A stretch of DNA of 64,000 bases from Flammula alnicola (GCA_015499995.1 JADNRV010000011.1:248001-312000); one strand, 5' to 3'. Numbered from the stretch's first letter, positions 44,164-57,924 are shown. Made by a program: numbers and translations. Notes: generated by a model not told the origin, from the sequence alone.

Positions 44164-45697
44164 ACGGCTGGCCCTTCAATTGAGTGATTCTTGAGTTTCG
44201 GAAATTCCGCCATGGTTGAGTCCGAATTTTGAGTTGTGTTTGAATTTTGGTTGAATAAATTTCAAAAAGTGATCACCGAGTTTTGGTTGAGTTGCCGTTC
44301 ATGTTTCGTGCATCAATCAGAATATATGAACATTTTTTGAGTGAGTTTTCGGTATTTTGTTCAACAACACCGGTCGCGGTTTTGACCCGGTCGTCCAGAC
44401 GATTTCACGCACCATCAAGCCGTATTTTGGATTGTTTACTTTTGATAACAACGCCGAATTTTCATGTTCAAGTTGCTTCCCACCTCTCTCTCAACCCCAC
44501 CACCTCCTCATGATCAGCGACGGTGCCAATCCCTTATCCCTCTCTACATCGAGTCCTTTTCTGTCACATGATGTTGATCATGAAAACTCTCCGTGATTGT
44601 TTGTGCACAGTCAAATTTCCATGTTGTTGGAAACCACGTTGAGTGGCACGGAGCAGCTCCTGTATTTTGTGACATTTGTGTGTTTGTCCTTTCCTCCCTC
44701 TCCCTGTCCTGCACATTTTCACCTAGAAGTATTAAAGTTGGTGCGTTCTCTGCCCTCACTACTCCTTCACTGTCGGGTCTTTCTTACCATCCGCCGCAAG
44801 TTGCCTTGGCTTCGAAGTCCATCATGCGGTTGCAATCTGTATCATTCAAGCAGCCAGCAACTGCCTTCGTTACTTCAAGAGCCTTCGTTCTCGTGTTACG
44901 ATGGATCCTTGGGGTTGGGACCAGAGGGGGAGATTCGGTTGTTTTCGCGCTTGTCCTCTTTCACTTCGCCAAGCTGTTGCCGCTGATTACCATGTACATT
45001 TGATGTACATTATATCAAGTCTGCTAGTCAATTCATTTCTCTTCATCCTATTCAGATGTGCTAGTAGTAAGGGAAAAATTGAAAGTGGCGGAGCCGTATT
45101 AGCAAGCCGATGGATTTCTGCACGGTGCACCTAGGTTGCATGGAGAATGTTTGAACGCTGTGCAAGTAAATTTGCACGCAACTTAAAGTTTGGCGTGATA
45201 AACGAAACCCGGTGAATTAGACTTTCAGGAAATTTCAAATTCTGTTTGCACAAAACTCATCCGTCACAAAATCTAGTTTTTTTCAATAGAGTGACCCGGC
45301 TGTGTAAGGGGTATATTCCGGAAACAAATATGTGCGCTTTGGGCGGAACCTGAAAGCTTTTGGTCCTTAATCAAGTTATTTAATGTGTCGTAGGAACTTG
45401 GAAAGTTGTCTTTGTCAAACCTTGAGTTGCGCCAAGGGCCAAGGCCCGCTCAATTGGCCACGGAGGAAAAATAGATCGCAAATAGATCGCTTTCCCAGAA
45501 TGGCCACGCGAGAAGCTTGGATGCAGGAATGCTGCGGGCCTGTCGAACTTGTGCTGCGCTCGCGGCTGCAGGAAGGTAAGCACTGCGAGGCGGTAAAAGA
45601 CAGGTACGTTGGATATTGTTCTTTACGAATACGTACTTTACTGAAGGACCGCGCGAAGCCTTTGCTAGAGCGCCCTGGAAACCACGGTATCAAGGCT
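44164..45697. other. 1.5-kb stretch without a recognised gene
   Basis: Several overlapping open frames, none with family features. The F-box frame is open upstream to 45383, so the true start of that gene could lie in the last 300 bp here (for example Met at about 45500). Confidence 0.4.
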
Positions 45698-47169
45698 ATG
45701 AATGGCTCAGGACCGCAATGTAGTTCTCCAAAGGCGACGACCGAATATCCGAGCGACCCGTTACCTCCTGAGATACCATGCGACAGAAAGGTGGTTTCTT
45801 TACCCCCAGAATTATACGAAGCAATCATCGACCACATCGATGACTACGTTTCTCTCCAGAACTGCGCCCTTGTTTGCCACCTCTTTGCTCTGCGATGTCA
45901 GAAGGCCCTTTTCCACTCCATCAGACTCGGACGGCCTGTCAGGAATTTCAAGAATAACATCGTTTCCACCCAGCACCCTTCCCAGAGATTCCTCGAAATC
46001 ATCAGTAATTTCCCACATTTGTGCGGGTACGTGAAGGAGCTCGAAATCACCGACGGTGCCCGCCTGAATTTTTATCGCGAGGAGCTGTCATGGATCCGGA
46101 AAGATAGGGCGTTACATGATATCCTTCCCAAACTGGATAGCTTGGGGGCGTTGTGCATTGCAGGGAATCCTACCGGAAATCGTTTGAACTTCAGGGCTTG
46201 GAACCCCGACTTGAAATTGGCGATCTTGCTCAAGTGCCACTCGTCCGCGTCATCACTTACGAAGATAGCACTAACCCGTGTGCGTAATATCCCTGTTACC
46301 CTATTCAGCCACGCCCCAGCTCTAGAGTCTCTCTACTTGTTCAAAGCAATATTTGTGCCCGCCGAATTTCCAACGGTGGAGAGGGCTTGCCACAGGCCGA
46401 AACTAAAGGAACTCTATATCACAACTACCACTCATAATGAATGGAGCTCCATTTATCCCTGGCTATTGGACGAAGATCACAGCCTCGACTTGACAAGTCT
46501 CACTAGTCTTTCTCTCCACGTCGATTTCATACCTGAAGATTTGCTTGAAATGTCTGCGGATGATATAAACGCTATTTCATGGATCGTTCACCGCTCCGCG
46601 AACACCATCAAGGTACTTCGCTTGTTCTATCCAGAGGAAGGTAATGGTCTCGTATCACTGTCTATCAGTTCTAAATGCGTGGGCTAAATTACAATTGTTC
46701 CGACATAGTCACTATGAGGACGACATTCAAAGAAACCTTCCTTGACTTGGGCTCCATGGAAGCCTTACGTTCGCTCTGCCTCCATGGCTGTGTATGGAGC
46801 GAACAGGAACCTATCGGATCGACACACAGTCTCCAGTGGCTTATCGATACCCTTGGCAAGATTCCCAAGCCCAATCCATTGAAGACGATCACTCTGATTT
46901 GTACCGTCGAAGACGACACCAGACCGCACTCAGGCATAGAAAATGCAAATTGGGCAGAATTTGCGGCGACGATCTCACACCTGTCGCAGACGGCGTCGGT
47001 GTACGTGCTAGTTTCGATTTTAGACGCATCCAGGCCACATGCGAAGGAAGTTTTGGAGGACCGCCTTGGTGTTCTGATAGAGCGTAACATTGTCGATATT
47101 CAGGTTTCGGGAGATCAAATGTCTGATAGTGAGTTAGATTTGACCTCGAGGCCTCTGACTATTCCCTAA
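45698..47169 (+). CDS. F-box protein
   Basis: Probable SCF substrate receptor. Exons 45698-46640 and 46709-47169 total 1404 nt, 467 aa, phases match. F-box about residues 34-75: VVSLPPELYEAIIDHIDDYV then SLQNCALVCHLFALRCQKALF. Downstream are LRR-like strands (LTKIALTRVRNIP, LESLYLFKAIFVPAEFP, LTSLTSLSLHVDFIPEDLL, LRSLCLHGCVW). This style of F-box protein is common in Agaricomycetes and unrelated in detail to the one at 12.5 kb. The start is the Met closest before the F-box; an earlier in-frame Met near 45500 is possible. Confidence 0.78.
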
Positions 47170-47897
47170 TCGATGACCTTTTAGATTGATGTATATTAAT
47201 CTACCCTCGATGCAGCCATTGGGATGATCGATTCCATATGTGTGGACAAAGTAGAGATTTTATGGGTCGTGCCTTGGCTGTGAAAGAAGTCCGTGGAGTA
47301 GGAGTCTTGTTCTGCTCACGCCCCTGGACAGTAGTGAGTGTTATTCACGAGAAGGAGAGAACCGCTGTCGACGATCAGCACGAAACCTCTCATATTGGTG
47401 ACATTTGACCTGGAGCTCGAGGCCTCCGACCAGTCCCTAATCGGTGACTTTGTTCAGTTATCTAGATTGTTATTAGTATACCTAGACTCAGATGACTGGA
47501 GCGATTCGTATCTTTGTTTCATCGATTTCATATCTCATATCTGGATCATCGTGATGAACTCGTGTTTGTTGTTCCGTATGACATCAATTCCTGAATAACT
47601 TTCATGCACAGTCGGGGAGATAATTATAATTAGGACGATCCAAATGTCGGCGAAGGTCGGTTATTCCAGTCTCTTCTGAGACCTGTTATTACAACTGTTC
47701 ACGAACTAGAGAGATAAAAGGTGGCTGTGAATATTTTAATTGTTTGGTTGACGCCATGAGCTGTCGTTATTGTCGCCATATGATACCGTCAACTTGAACG
47801 AACGTTAGGCGCTTGAGACTGCATTTATGCAAATGTCTGGAAATGTTGTCAAGATAAAGAAGCACTATCAACGGGAACATCAGATACATTCTACTTC
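47170..47897. other. intergenic, no gene recognised
   Basis: 3' flank of the F-box gene; only short frames. Confidence 0.4.
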
Positions 47898-47906
47898 CAA
47901 AAACGG

Positions 47907-48491
47907 GGATAATTCTATTTGGAAACCCGGGTTGTTGGCTTTTAGCCGAGCAACCCCTCTAAATAAGGCAATAATCCCTGACATCACGAGACCTCCTGCC
48001 GAGGCTCCGTCCCCCATCAACGGCAAGTGGGCGGCACGCTCAACTCGCGACAGTCCTCGCTCTTGTCGAAGGTGAAACAAGATTTTTGTGCGCTTATTTT
48101 GAGGTATTTATGAAGAATAAAATAGAAGGAATATTCTCAAAATACAAGGATTTTGAATTCTACAGCAACATGCTTGCCTCTGATGATCATCGAGCAAGCT
48201 GGGTCGGAGAGCATTCAGAAGATGCAGAACATGGTAAAAGGTTGAATATTGTTCAAGTGAATCATTATTATTTTGATTTTAAAGGTAGTCTACGTTGATT
48301 CAAACTTGCTGTTGGCTCAATTTCCGCGACAGCAAGGACAGTTGCGACTACTGAGCGTGCCGCCGACAATGCCGCTGATGGTGGACCGGAGCTAATACGG
48401 CGGAAAGTCTCGTGACGTCGGGGATTATTGCCTTATTTAGAGGGGTTTCTCGCTAAAAGCCAACAACCCGGGTTTCCAAATAGAATTATCC
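47907..48491. mobile_element. 585-bp MITE with 9-bp target duplication (MULE-like)
   Basis: Long inverted ends, starting GGATAATTCTATTTGGAAAC and extending about 90 bp with a few mismatches (shared AACCCGGGTTGTTGGC and ATAAGGCAATAATCCC). Flanked by CAAAAACGG on both sides (47898-47906 and 48492-48500). A 9-bp duplication with long inverted ends fits Mutator-like elements. No coding capacity. Confidence 0.8.
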
Positions 48492-48500
48492 CAAAAACGG

Positions 48501-49486
48501 TTTTAGTTAATTGGAATATGTGCTTGAAATAAATCGAGGTGTATCTCATCGCACTCTCTCTTGCGGAACAACCCACATAATTAACCCTGTACCCCAGCTA
48601 TATATAGCATTACGCCATAGGGTTGGCCACTGGCCACGACTCCTCATGTTCTGTCATTTTACGAGCTTGTTTGAGCCCAAGCGAACGCTAAGCAGTTGTC
48701 ACTTGTAATCAAGCTTATTACTTACATCGGGCATGAATGTGGCGCCCCAGCATCGTCGAACCGAGAGCTCAACCGTTCGACGTAGAGTGTCGGCGATAAC
48801 TCTGGTTAATCATGACCATTTTTGATGATCTTGATTACACCTGGGGTAAAACTCGCTGCGTAGTTGCGTGGGTTCCTAAATTAATCAGACTATGGAGATT
48901 GTGAGTCATCCGAGTCCCGACAAGCTGAACACTGTCGACTGTCCTAAGCTCGGGCGCGAAGAGTCTTCGCCGCATCGTTTCCAACACAGAGTAATAATTC
49001 CAATGGGATTGCGCACAATAATTATCGGAGACTCCGAGGAACCATGAATGGTGAAACTCGGTGTCGAGGTAGCCATGGGCGACAAGAGCAGCCGTTAGAG
49101 AAGGTCCTCTATTATAGGTTGCTGGGTCCTGGAACGTTGTAGAAAATGGCAGAAACAGCGCGGAAATAACCCAAATCTGACAAAACGACAGGCTTGCCGT
49201 GGTTAGGCCGTGAGTCCACGTCGCCACGCCGCCGAGGCGCGGAGGCAATTGCCATGTGTGGGAAATTTATGTAATCCCCCCCTCAAGCGCAGCCTCGACG
49301 ATTGTTAACCTTTCTTCTCAATTCTATCTTCAACCACACCATCGTCAATACCTGTGCTGCAAAGTCTTGTTTGTCCTACTCAACGCTCAGGAAAACATAC
49401 AAATCGCCTCGACTATTCTCGACCCACCATATTATCCTTGGGGTGCCACTTTTCAGTCTTTACCCGAGTCAGCGAGGTCGCCCAAC
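48501..49486. other. upstream region of the bZIP gene
   Basis: About 1 kb without a recognised gene; the part after 49260 is C/T-rich and probably 5' UTR and core promoter. Confidence 0.4.
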
Positions 49487-51724
49487 ATGCTTGTCGACAA
49501 CCCCCTTTACCAGCAGTCATATTTCGCCTCTGGGTCTTCATCGACCTACTCAGAGTATCCTACAGAGCTCAGCGATATTTTTGACACTGAGCTCTTCAAT
49601 AACACCTTCGCCATGGGTGGCTCAGTACACTCTTCAAGCCCGTCCGGGTCACGGGGTTCGTCACCCCAAAATCTTTTGACGCCCCCGCAGGAAGCCCTGC
49701 CTACATCTTTCCCAGAGGTCCACGACGAAGAGAGTAACCACAACATTTTCTCTTTCCTTGACGACGATCTCAAACCCGTCGACCCTCTTTCTATGCCTTC
49801 AACATCCTCCGATTTCATGAATCTCAGCACATATGGTGGTGGTGTGAGTAGCTATGGAATCGACATGGGCGGCTACGGAATGGCAATGGATATGTCAAGC
49901 ATGAACGTAAACATGGGTATCGTGGAAGACCCCATGCAAACAAGGGGCATCGATCCTCAGCTCGTCGACACTCCATCCGCTGTCAGCGACCATGGCGATG
50001 ATGATTCTGACACGAAGGAAAGCCCTCTCTCGCCTGTGGTTGAGAAAAAGGAGCCCGAGAAGCCAACTGTTACCATCGCACCCGTTAAGGTCGGTGGTCA
50101 CGGAAGGCCCGTAAAGGGACGGTGCAGAGCGGTGGTGTGGTCAAGAAGATTGCGTCTTCTACCAACAAGGAGAAGGAGAACGCGATTGCTTCTTTTGTTG
50201 CTTCTTCGAAGAAATCCACGCAGCCAAAGGCCAGCAATTCCTCAATAGCTACCTCTCTTTTCTCCACTTCATTGACCCGGGCCCTTTCCTCACTGCTGGC
50301 AACTCACCGAAGGCAGAAAGCGAGGCCGGAGACAACGAAGACGACGATGAGTTGCCCCAGGATTGGCGCCCTTCCCCCGAAGTTTTGCCAAAATGACAAG
50401 CAAGGAGAAACGTCAGCTAAGAAACAAGATAAGCGCCAGGAATTTCCGAGTACGCCGAAAGGGTTAGTTTTGTTCTCTTCTTGATCTTTTTTTATACTTA
50501 TAAATGTCGCAGAGTACATCTCAACCCTCGAGGGCGACATCGCGGAGCGAGATCGGATGTTGGATCACTTCCGCACTCAACTTGGTTCTCAGGAGTCGGA
50601 GAATCTTGCCCTCAGGCAAGAAATCGCAGCCCTCAAGAAAGCGCTTCTCGATGGTCGTGGTGGCTCTGTCAACCTTCCTCCTCCAGCCCCTCTCCCAGAA
50701 CAAAGTGCCGCCGAAGTTCTAGCTGCAACCGCCTCATCGTCCACCCAAACAAGCGCTCCTCTCCTCACAGCAAACACACAGAAGGATCTGCCCACTTCGC
50801 CGCGTATGGGCAATCGCTTCTGGGGTGGTGTCGGTGTTGGGGGTGGCTTTACGCCTGTGCATACAACCCTTGTTCCTGACATCAGTACTGTCGTCCGCAA
50901 GGGGTTGCAGGAGAACATGAACCCCTCTTTGAATGCACATGTTGGACTTGGTGCACCGACAAACGGTCTTGGCCCTGCCAAACCCCTTCCTGGATTCGAT
51001 GGATTCGCCGATTTGAACCCTTTCACGATGAAGACTCTCGATGCGTACGTTTAAATTATCATCCTTTTTTCTTATGACTTTTTCTGATGTTATGTCATAG
51101 TTACCGTATGCATCTGTGGGGCAAGATGGCTGCTCAACAGAACATGCAGCACCAGAACCAGAACCAACCGCCACAGCAACAACAACCATCTGGACTTGCT
51201 GCCGGTCTTCGCCACACTACTTCACACCTTCCGCCAAGAACGGAAGCACGCTCTCCGCTTTGCTCTCGGGCAAACACGCCAGTGCATACCCAAGCCCGCC
51301 GACCTCGCCGCTCCTCACCCCCAAGGTTGTCGTCTCGTCGTCGAAAGAGCGCGAGATGCTCCAACAGCGGGAGAAGGAACACCAGCACGCCATATTGGCG
51401 GCTATGGCCAGCCAGACCGTCTTCCGCAAGCTTGGGTCAGCCTTCTGGGAGGCGTTCAGTGGATCGTCGTCGTCGTCTTCAGCGTCGACGTCACATGCTG
51501 CTGGTCATTGGGATCAAGATAAGGTGCAGCGCGTATTGGAGGGCAAGGCTGTGTTGCGTGTTGTGGATGTAGAGCCTGCTACACCTCCGGCCTCGCCGAA
51601 ACCGCGGACTGCGGTGTCGTCGAAGTTGTTATCACCGCCGCTTGAGGAGAAGAAGTCGTGTGCGGGGGCCGTGTGCGATATTTTGGAGGACAGCATGCGA
51701 AGTTTAAGTCTGGGAAAGAAGTAA
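49487..51724 (+). CDS. bZIP transcription factor (frame interrupted)
   Basis: Nuclear DNA-binding regulator. Begins MLVDNPLYQQSYFASGSSS, then a Ser/Pro/Asp-rich activation-type region with a Gly/Met-rich patch (GGYGMAMDMSSMNVNMG). The bZIP starts with LPQDWRPSPEV, basic region KRQLRNKISARNFRVRRK, then after an intron EYISTLEGDIAERDRMLDHF, SENLALRQEIAALKKALL as leucine zipper. The C-terminal half has poly-Gln, TSPLLTPK, a helix KEREMLQQREKEHQHAILAA, and ends DSMRSLSLGKK. Three single-base losses are needed to explain frame changes near 50103, 50277 and 50387. Basic region and zipper are conserved, so assembly errors are more likely than loss of the gene. Target genes are unknown. Confidence 0.8.
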
Positions 51725-53139
51725 AGTGATGCCGGTGTGTCTGAGAGAATTGAATGTTGGTCTTTTTCTTCCTTGCGACTTGACTGAGATGTTTTTGCTG
51801 ACTTCCATATCTTAATATTATCAGATCATATTGTCGACCTCAAAGTAATGCGAACAATACGCCGAATAGAAGTAGCAACGAAGAAGAGAATAAAAGAATC
51901 GATTCTTATGTATCTTCTCATTCCTTTTAATAACTCCTCCCTTATCCTTGCCCTTTCTCCCAAATTTCGTTTTGCCAACGGCGGATAGTCTATCCTTCCA
52001 CCACATACAATCTTTGTAACCTTTCATCCAATCTCCTTCCTTGGACTATACTCAACCGTCTGCTCCTATGCGGCTACATTCTCTCATTTTTCCCCTCCAT
52101 TCCGCATCGCATCGTCATCGCATCTGTCGTACCCCCAGCTCTTCTATAACCAATCCAATCCGTAACATCAATTTTGATCTCTCTCTGTTACCGTTATTTT
52201 CCCTCGATTCCCGTAGGATAATCAGTCCGTCCTTTTGCATTGGCACATCCTCCGTCGGAGGGTGTCTATAGTATTCTTGAATTCTGTGTTCTGACTAGTA
52301 GTACATTGTACACGCTGTATTTTATTTATGGTTTTTGTCGAAATCACGGTGGTTATGTCTTGTTGTTCGGACGTTGAGAGGTCCAATTGCTTGATGAGGG
52401 CTGGACAGCAGCTTCGGCTTTTTACATGGTACCCTGCAGTGTTGCTTCCTGTCGACGCCAAATGATTCATCGGACCCTTCCACGTTCCAACCCAAGGCCG
52501 TGCATTTACGGAATTTTTTGCTTCTTCCCACTCCTTTTCACCTTTATAGCCTATTCGAGACGGATATTTGGCGTCGGTTAAGTCGTGTTTTCATCCAGAT
52601 TCCGCATCAACATCCAAAAAGACTAGACACTAGTGACTACTAGACACGAGGCTACTGACTCGAATTTGGAGATTCCCTGAAAGGGAAGCCTCATAGATGC
52701 AAATCCAATATTTGATGATGATGATGCGCTGCTGATGGACGCGATATGCAGAGAGCGTGGGGTCGGAATGAAGCACAGTGCGTATATTGCATTTCCAGTC
52801 AGGTTCAGGGGGTTTCCATGCTTACGGCGATGGTGTATTCAGCTCTCGTGCCGCTCAAGTCCATTAGCTCAGAGCTGAGCCTGACTTATTCAAATAAAAG
52901 ATCCCTTATGGAAAGTACCCTTTTGAATGCCAACGGGGATGTGTGAACCCTTTTTTTTTGTGAACCTAGCGGCGCACGCACCAATAATGCTTAGCGCTTA
53001 GCGCTTTTTGGCCTTTCGTTTCTTCCCCTTATTTGGGACGACCTCCGACGGGGAACTGCCACTGCCATTCCCTCCGCTCCTCGGACTGCTCCTGGCCATC
53101 CTCTGCTTCTCTGACGCGCGTTGTACCGCCCCCTATGCT
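51725..53139. other. 1.4-kb intergenic, no gene recognised
   Basis: T-rich 3' flank of the bZIP gene followed by sequence without coding signal. Confidence 0.4.
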
Positions 53140-54885
53140 ATGAACGCGAATCCGACGCATGTACGACCTGCGAGTGGTTCTCGACGTCGTTCAGCTTCGT
53201 CGTCCGGGAGAGTAGCACGCCGGAGTCTAGCCTCTGTAAGGCACCAAGACGACATACCGCATTCGCCAGGCTCCGCGTCGTGTCTCTGCCCTTCGTGCCA
53301 CCTCAAACTGTTTTTTTTCCCGAGGAGACAGGATGGGAGGATCGTTCTCCCCCATCCGCTGTTGACGCGTTCCGTGGGTGCACCTGGGAGTGTCCCGAGT
53401 GCTTCGATGAGTCGTGAGTTAGGGGTCACAAAATTTTTGCATCGTCGGAGGGTGTTCTTATGGATGAGTGGATGTAGATGGTGTACATGGAGAACGAGAG
53501 GGACCGACGCCTGATTATCCTCAAGATGATAGGGGAGAAGGAACATCGACTGGAATGGGTTGGTTAGCCGGTATGTCGTCCGTGATAACGTTTTCTTCTT
53601 CATGGTCCGTGGTTCGATGCGCATTTTTCTATAGGACCTGGCGTTCCAACTCGTGCAATGGATAGCTTGACGCAGCATCACCCTGTTTTGCCAGAGTTTG
53701 AAGGGCCTAGTGTTCATGGTAAGCCCGTTCTTTGCGTTTGCGTGTGTTGTCTATCTCATGGAGCGCTCCTAGACCATGAACGTACAACGCCACAACGGCC
53801 GCCTCGAACTAAACGTCCAAGTCGAACTGGTAAGAACCATAGTGACTCTTCTCATTATGGATATTAACTACTCGTAGATCGCTCAAGGCCGTCGAGAACC
53901 TCCAAACCGTACGACAGTAAACCAAGTATGACTTTGGACTTCCAAGGGTGGGTTCCTGGTATTAACAACAACTCAGACCGCCCAGAGCCCTGGCCTAGGA
54001 TTGCAACAATGGACCCACATGAACCGAGTTATCCAGGTTAGTTACGTTCACTGACTGGGGTTCGATATGAACCTGATTCTGCTGACGTCTTAGCTCAAAA
54101 TCTGCCGACCGCGTACGAAGAAGTTACCTCACATCAGTCGACGGCGTCGTTAGGTGAGAATATCTTTCTCCGAATCGCTTACAGCTGAAATTGACCCATA
54201 AATATATATTTTCCCTCCACCAGGCAGTGAGAGACGAAGGTCGTGGCCAGACCCTTACGAGGACATTGGAGCCGAGCGATTCTCTCAGTTCATTCAACCC
54301 CCAATCCAGTTTGGTTAGTTTTTTCTTTCTTTTGTCTGATACCATCTTTCTCAACGGCCTCCGTTAGGCACGCGCGAGGCGAACCTCTCAACTACTTCAA
54401 CACTCTCCCGGACGCTATCGCATGCCCAGAGCAGCGGTGCTCATACTCCGAGTGTTCCTCCTCAACCGCTGAACGCCAGTCGGCCCTCTTCTTCTCACTC
54501 ATCGCAACATCGACACCCTTCATTACCGTCAAACGAATCAACTAATACCTCATATCTCACAGACCCCACTGGTTTCGAAGGACCGCCGACAGTCCTCCGT
54601 TTTAGTTCTCGCTCTCGCAACCCACAACCTGAACTATGGGGTTCGAGTAATCAGCCAACTGAAGCCACAAACCCTTATAATACCATTGAACCTATGGGAC
54701 ATTTTGAAGGTGCGAGACGGTCGATATTCCTCCCTCCTAGTAATATTGATGGAACTGCCATATATTCCAGGAGAAATCTCTCAAGCAGGTCCTTCTCAGC
54801 AACAAATCTCGACTGGTCGCCTTCGATTTCAAAATCCAGTTACACCTCAGATTCACGTTGCCAACGCTGCGCGCCCGAAGTCTAG
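53140..54885 (+). CDS. intrinsically disordered Ser/Pro-rich protein
   Basis: I do not recognise the family. From 53559 on, a chain of short exons is well supported: all introns have GT/AG ends and all fall after the first base of a codon (donors near 53559, 53718, 53829, 54034, 54154, 54315). Segments include GMGWLAG-PGVPTRAMDSL, HHPVLPEFEGPSVH, SMTLDFQGWVPGINNN, RRSWPDPYEDIGAERFSQFI, SRTLSHAQSSGAHTPSVPP and SSRSFSATNLDWSPSISKSS. The last frame stops at 54885. The first exon is uncertain: the start used (MNANPTHVRPASGSRRRSAS) joins in phase through an intron at about 53414-53466, but an overlapping frame with CTWECPECFDE competes. No signal peptide or domain seen. Confidence 0.5.
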
Positions 54886-57861
54886 GGCCAGGGCGACTTC
54901 CGTCGTTCACGTCAAGTGGGACACAGAACGCAAACGAAGGCAAGGATACTTCGCTCAGGAAGATGGGGCGGAGAAATCGCCCTTCAGACACTACAACAAG
55001 ACGGGCTGTGATTTCGACAGCTAAGATCATCCTGGCACCCTCGAAGTTTATCTCGAGTACTTTTCAGGATGGAGTGGGACTTGTTGGTGAGAATCGCTCG
55101 CAGATTAAAGAACTATGATACATTAAGGACCGTGCCTCTTAGCCGGTATCGTCCATAGTATTCTAATTTGCCTGGCCATTCAGGTTAGTTGTCAAATAAT
55201 ACGGATTTCTGAACGAGCGAAAGCAAGCTTTAGGTGCCTGCATACAGATGTGCCGCTTCACTGACACTCCTTTGGCGGGTCGTACAGATAGGTATACTTC
55301 TTAAGGTCATACACCGTCGTCGGGAGTAAATTGAGCGGTATAATTCAATTCATTCAGCGCCTCGTTGGTCACGCGCTGATGGCCTCCTTTCTGCTTCCAG
55401 TTTATGCGCTAGTGCAAATTCGTCAGAAACTACAATGAAATGGAGACTCCTGTGGGCGCCATTGCCAAGTACTCTCAATCGCATCTCTCGGCTCCTACCT
55501 ACCACTTGTCTTGACCATCAAGCACCCTATTTACGTCAACGGTGCAGGTTTACTCTAGCTCGGCATACCATTTCAAAGCGCTGGCCTTCGCGTCCATTCG
55601 GCTATAGTTCGGTATTATTTTCTCAGCGCATACGCTTTGCAACTGTTGAACGAACCCCAAACACACTCTGATCTCCGTCTCTCGTGGGTATCTGGATGGA
55701 CTTTGGGTGGTTTTACAAAGACGGATGGAGCAAAACCTGGACAGCCCCGAATGCGTGCGCCATTTCTTGTTGAAGGCGGGAGCACCTTTTACAGCCTTTC
55801 TAGCAAACATGTACCTGGAGAAAAAAACATTGCGGCTTAGCGACTGATATAGCAAGGGCCTATTCTTTTAGATAATGTCGATCGAGACTGTCTTCCGGTT
55901 CTATCAGTCTGACTACAGGATGACGATGTATGGCATTACAGCTTCGTCGATGAAGGGGTTCATCGTTCCTGACGCTTCTCTCAGCGGGCTTTTCCGACTC
56001 AAGTTCGGTGCAATAGCCCCGTAATTTGCGGCATTCATAGAGAAACCTTAAAAGCAAAGATATCACTCGTCAGATGACACTTGCTGGGGTTAACACGATC
56101 GAAAGCGATCACGGCCTCCATGACGAGGCAGCCTCAGAGTCGTCCATCAGATTTGATGTTAAAGGTAGAATCTTGGCAAAACAGAAATGCCTTGCCGGCA
56201 TGTAAGTAAACAATGTTTCACACTTAGCTTAGCCTCCATGTACATATTCATCGGAACTGCGTTATATGTGTTCAAAGGAGATAACCCTTTCAAACATGTA
56301 TCATCTCCCATAATCTGTTTGGAGCGATTGGTGGGAATGTCAGGCGAACGTCTATGTAGACCAACTTACGTCGAGAGGTTTGTGGTAATATAACTGCTGT
56401 ACATATCAGCCACTAATATCTACCACATCCACGTAGATGGTTGTTGAATATCCTTCCAGGGAAGCCGTACTCCTTGAAAGCTAGAAACTCGGAGTCGCAA
56501 GGCAATGGTTTTTGCCCTTAAATTTTTGTAGCGTTGCGGATTCAGGCTTGTTGATATTTAGAATCTGTCTAGACCTTCTCCAACCGTTGTAGTTGCGTGC
56601 AGTAGGGGTAATCCAGATCATTGCAGTCACCCATCATCCCTGCAGCGTGCGCCACATTGTCATTCTGAGTGCTTCCACGTGTCGATGAATACCTCGTTCA
56701 CGCGCGCAGCACGTTTCGTTACATAAATCCGGAATTTTAACGGCCGCGAGCGGCTAATAATAGAGATAACTCTCATTACCGACTCGCCCTTGGAAAGAAT
56801 ATTCGGGTTCTTCGTCAATAGAGACCTGATGTATCAAAGAGCTTCCGTACCGCAGATATCACCACTTTACGTATCGGCGGCCGCACAGCCAAGTGGCGTT
56901 GAATATTTAGTAATGAATGAAGTTCGAACGTTCGAAGTTGATCACAAAGAAAATCAAGTCGGAAACCATTACAAGAACACGATTTTCGTCTTTTCACCAG
57001 TTACTATGGTGGTACTGTGGCATGTTCCAAGGATACATCGAATACGCTAAGCTTTTGGACGTCCGATGCTTCTCTGGAACATATTAACAGCGAGAATTGG
57101 GCCCCAGTATTCATCATGTTGCCAAATTGTCGTAGCCTGAGAACTCTGATGGTTTGAAAGCAATAATTCAAACAGAACGGACCTCAGTATGGAACGCATC
57201 TCCTTCCATGTCTTTGTTACGGTTTACCTATGTAATCTCCCCGAAGGGTATCCATGTCTACGATATATCACGTAGTTCTTCATCAGTCAATTAAGATGGA
57301 CTAATTTGCTAGGACTAATAGAAGTATACGTGACAGATTCGTACTTTCTATGTAGTTGGATTAACGGTACTACATGCATCGCGATCACCTCGAACATACT
57401 GAGATTTTATCATAGGCGAATTACGAAATGTCTTTGAAGGATGATTATCGCTGGGCCTATATGATTGTGATGAAATCTACGTTGGGTGTTATGGATGAGA
57501 ATCGTCCATCCCGGTTAGTATGGTCAAACCTTTCCTGCCTTATTTATATTAAATGGAGGGTATGATACCTAAATTGATTATTCTGTGAACGGCCCGAGTC
57601 AGAAATAAGTTTGGCGCCGGCTCCTGTTACCAACATATGCACCACCCAAAATTGGGTATGCATACTTATTTTCTCCATGATACATTCTGCAAACTTGAAT
57701 TCTGCATGTCTATTTTGGTTGGACATTATTCTATGAGTATTACCAGACTGGTATATGCATTTCTCTTCCAGTTCCTGGTTTAAATTTTAAATTAAGCGCT
57801 TGGGAAGAACGGTCACGTGGTTTCAAAGGTTTGAAATTCATGTCATTATTAAGTAGTATTA
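54886..57861. other. 3-kb stretch without a recognised gene
   Basis: Scattered short frames; the sequence after 55000 has no consistent exon chain that I can support. Possibly decayed repeats or genes. Confidence 0.4.
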
Positions 57862-57870
57862 TATATATAA
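57862..57870 (+). promoter_or_regulatory. TATA box of the CAP10 gene
   Basis: TATATATAA, 55 bp before the ATG of the glycosyltransferase gene. Confidence 0.5.
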
Positions 57871-57924
57871 GTACATACCTACTTATGCCTCTGTGATCCA
57901 GAATTCCACCAGACGAGAACGAAA

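Noticed and set aside
44593..45003. 136-codon frame with hydrophobic segments
   Set aside because: No family resemblance, no splice signals, and overlapping frames of similar length; looks like chance in T/C-rich DNA.
48835..49248. 137-codon minus-strand frame
   Set aside because: No domain and irregular composition; lies in the presumed upstream region of the bZIP gene.
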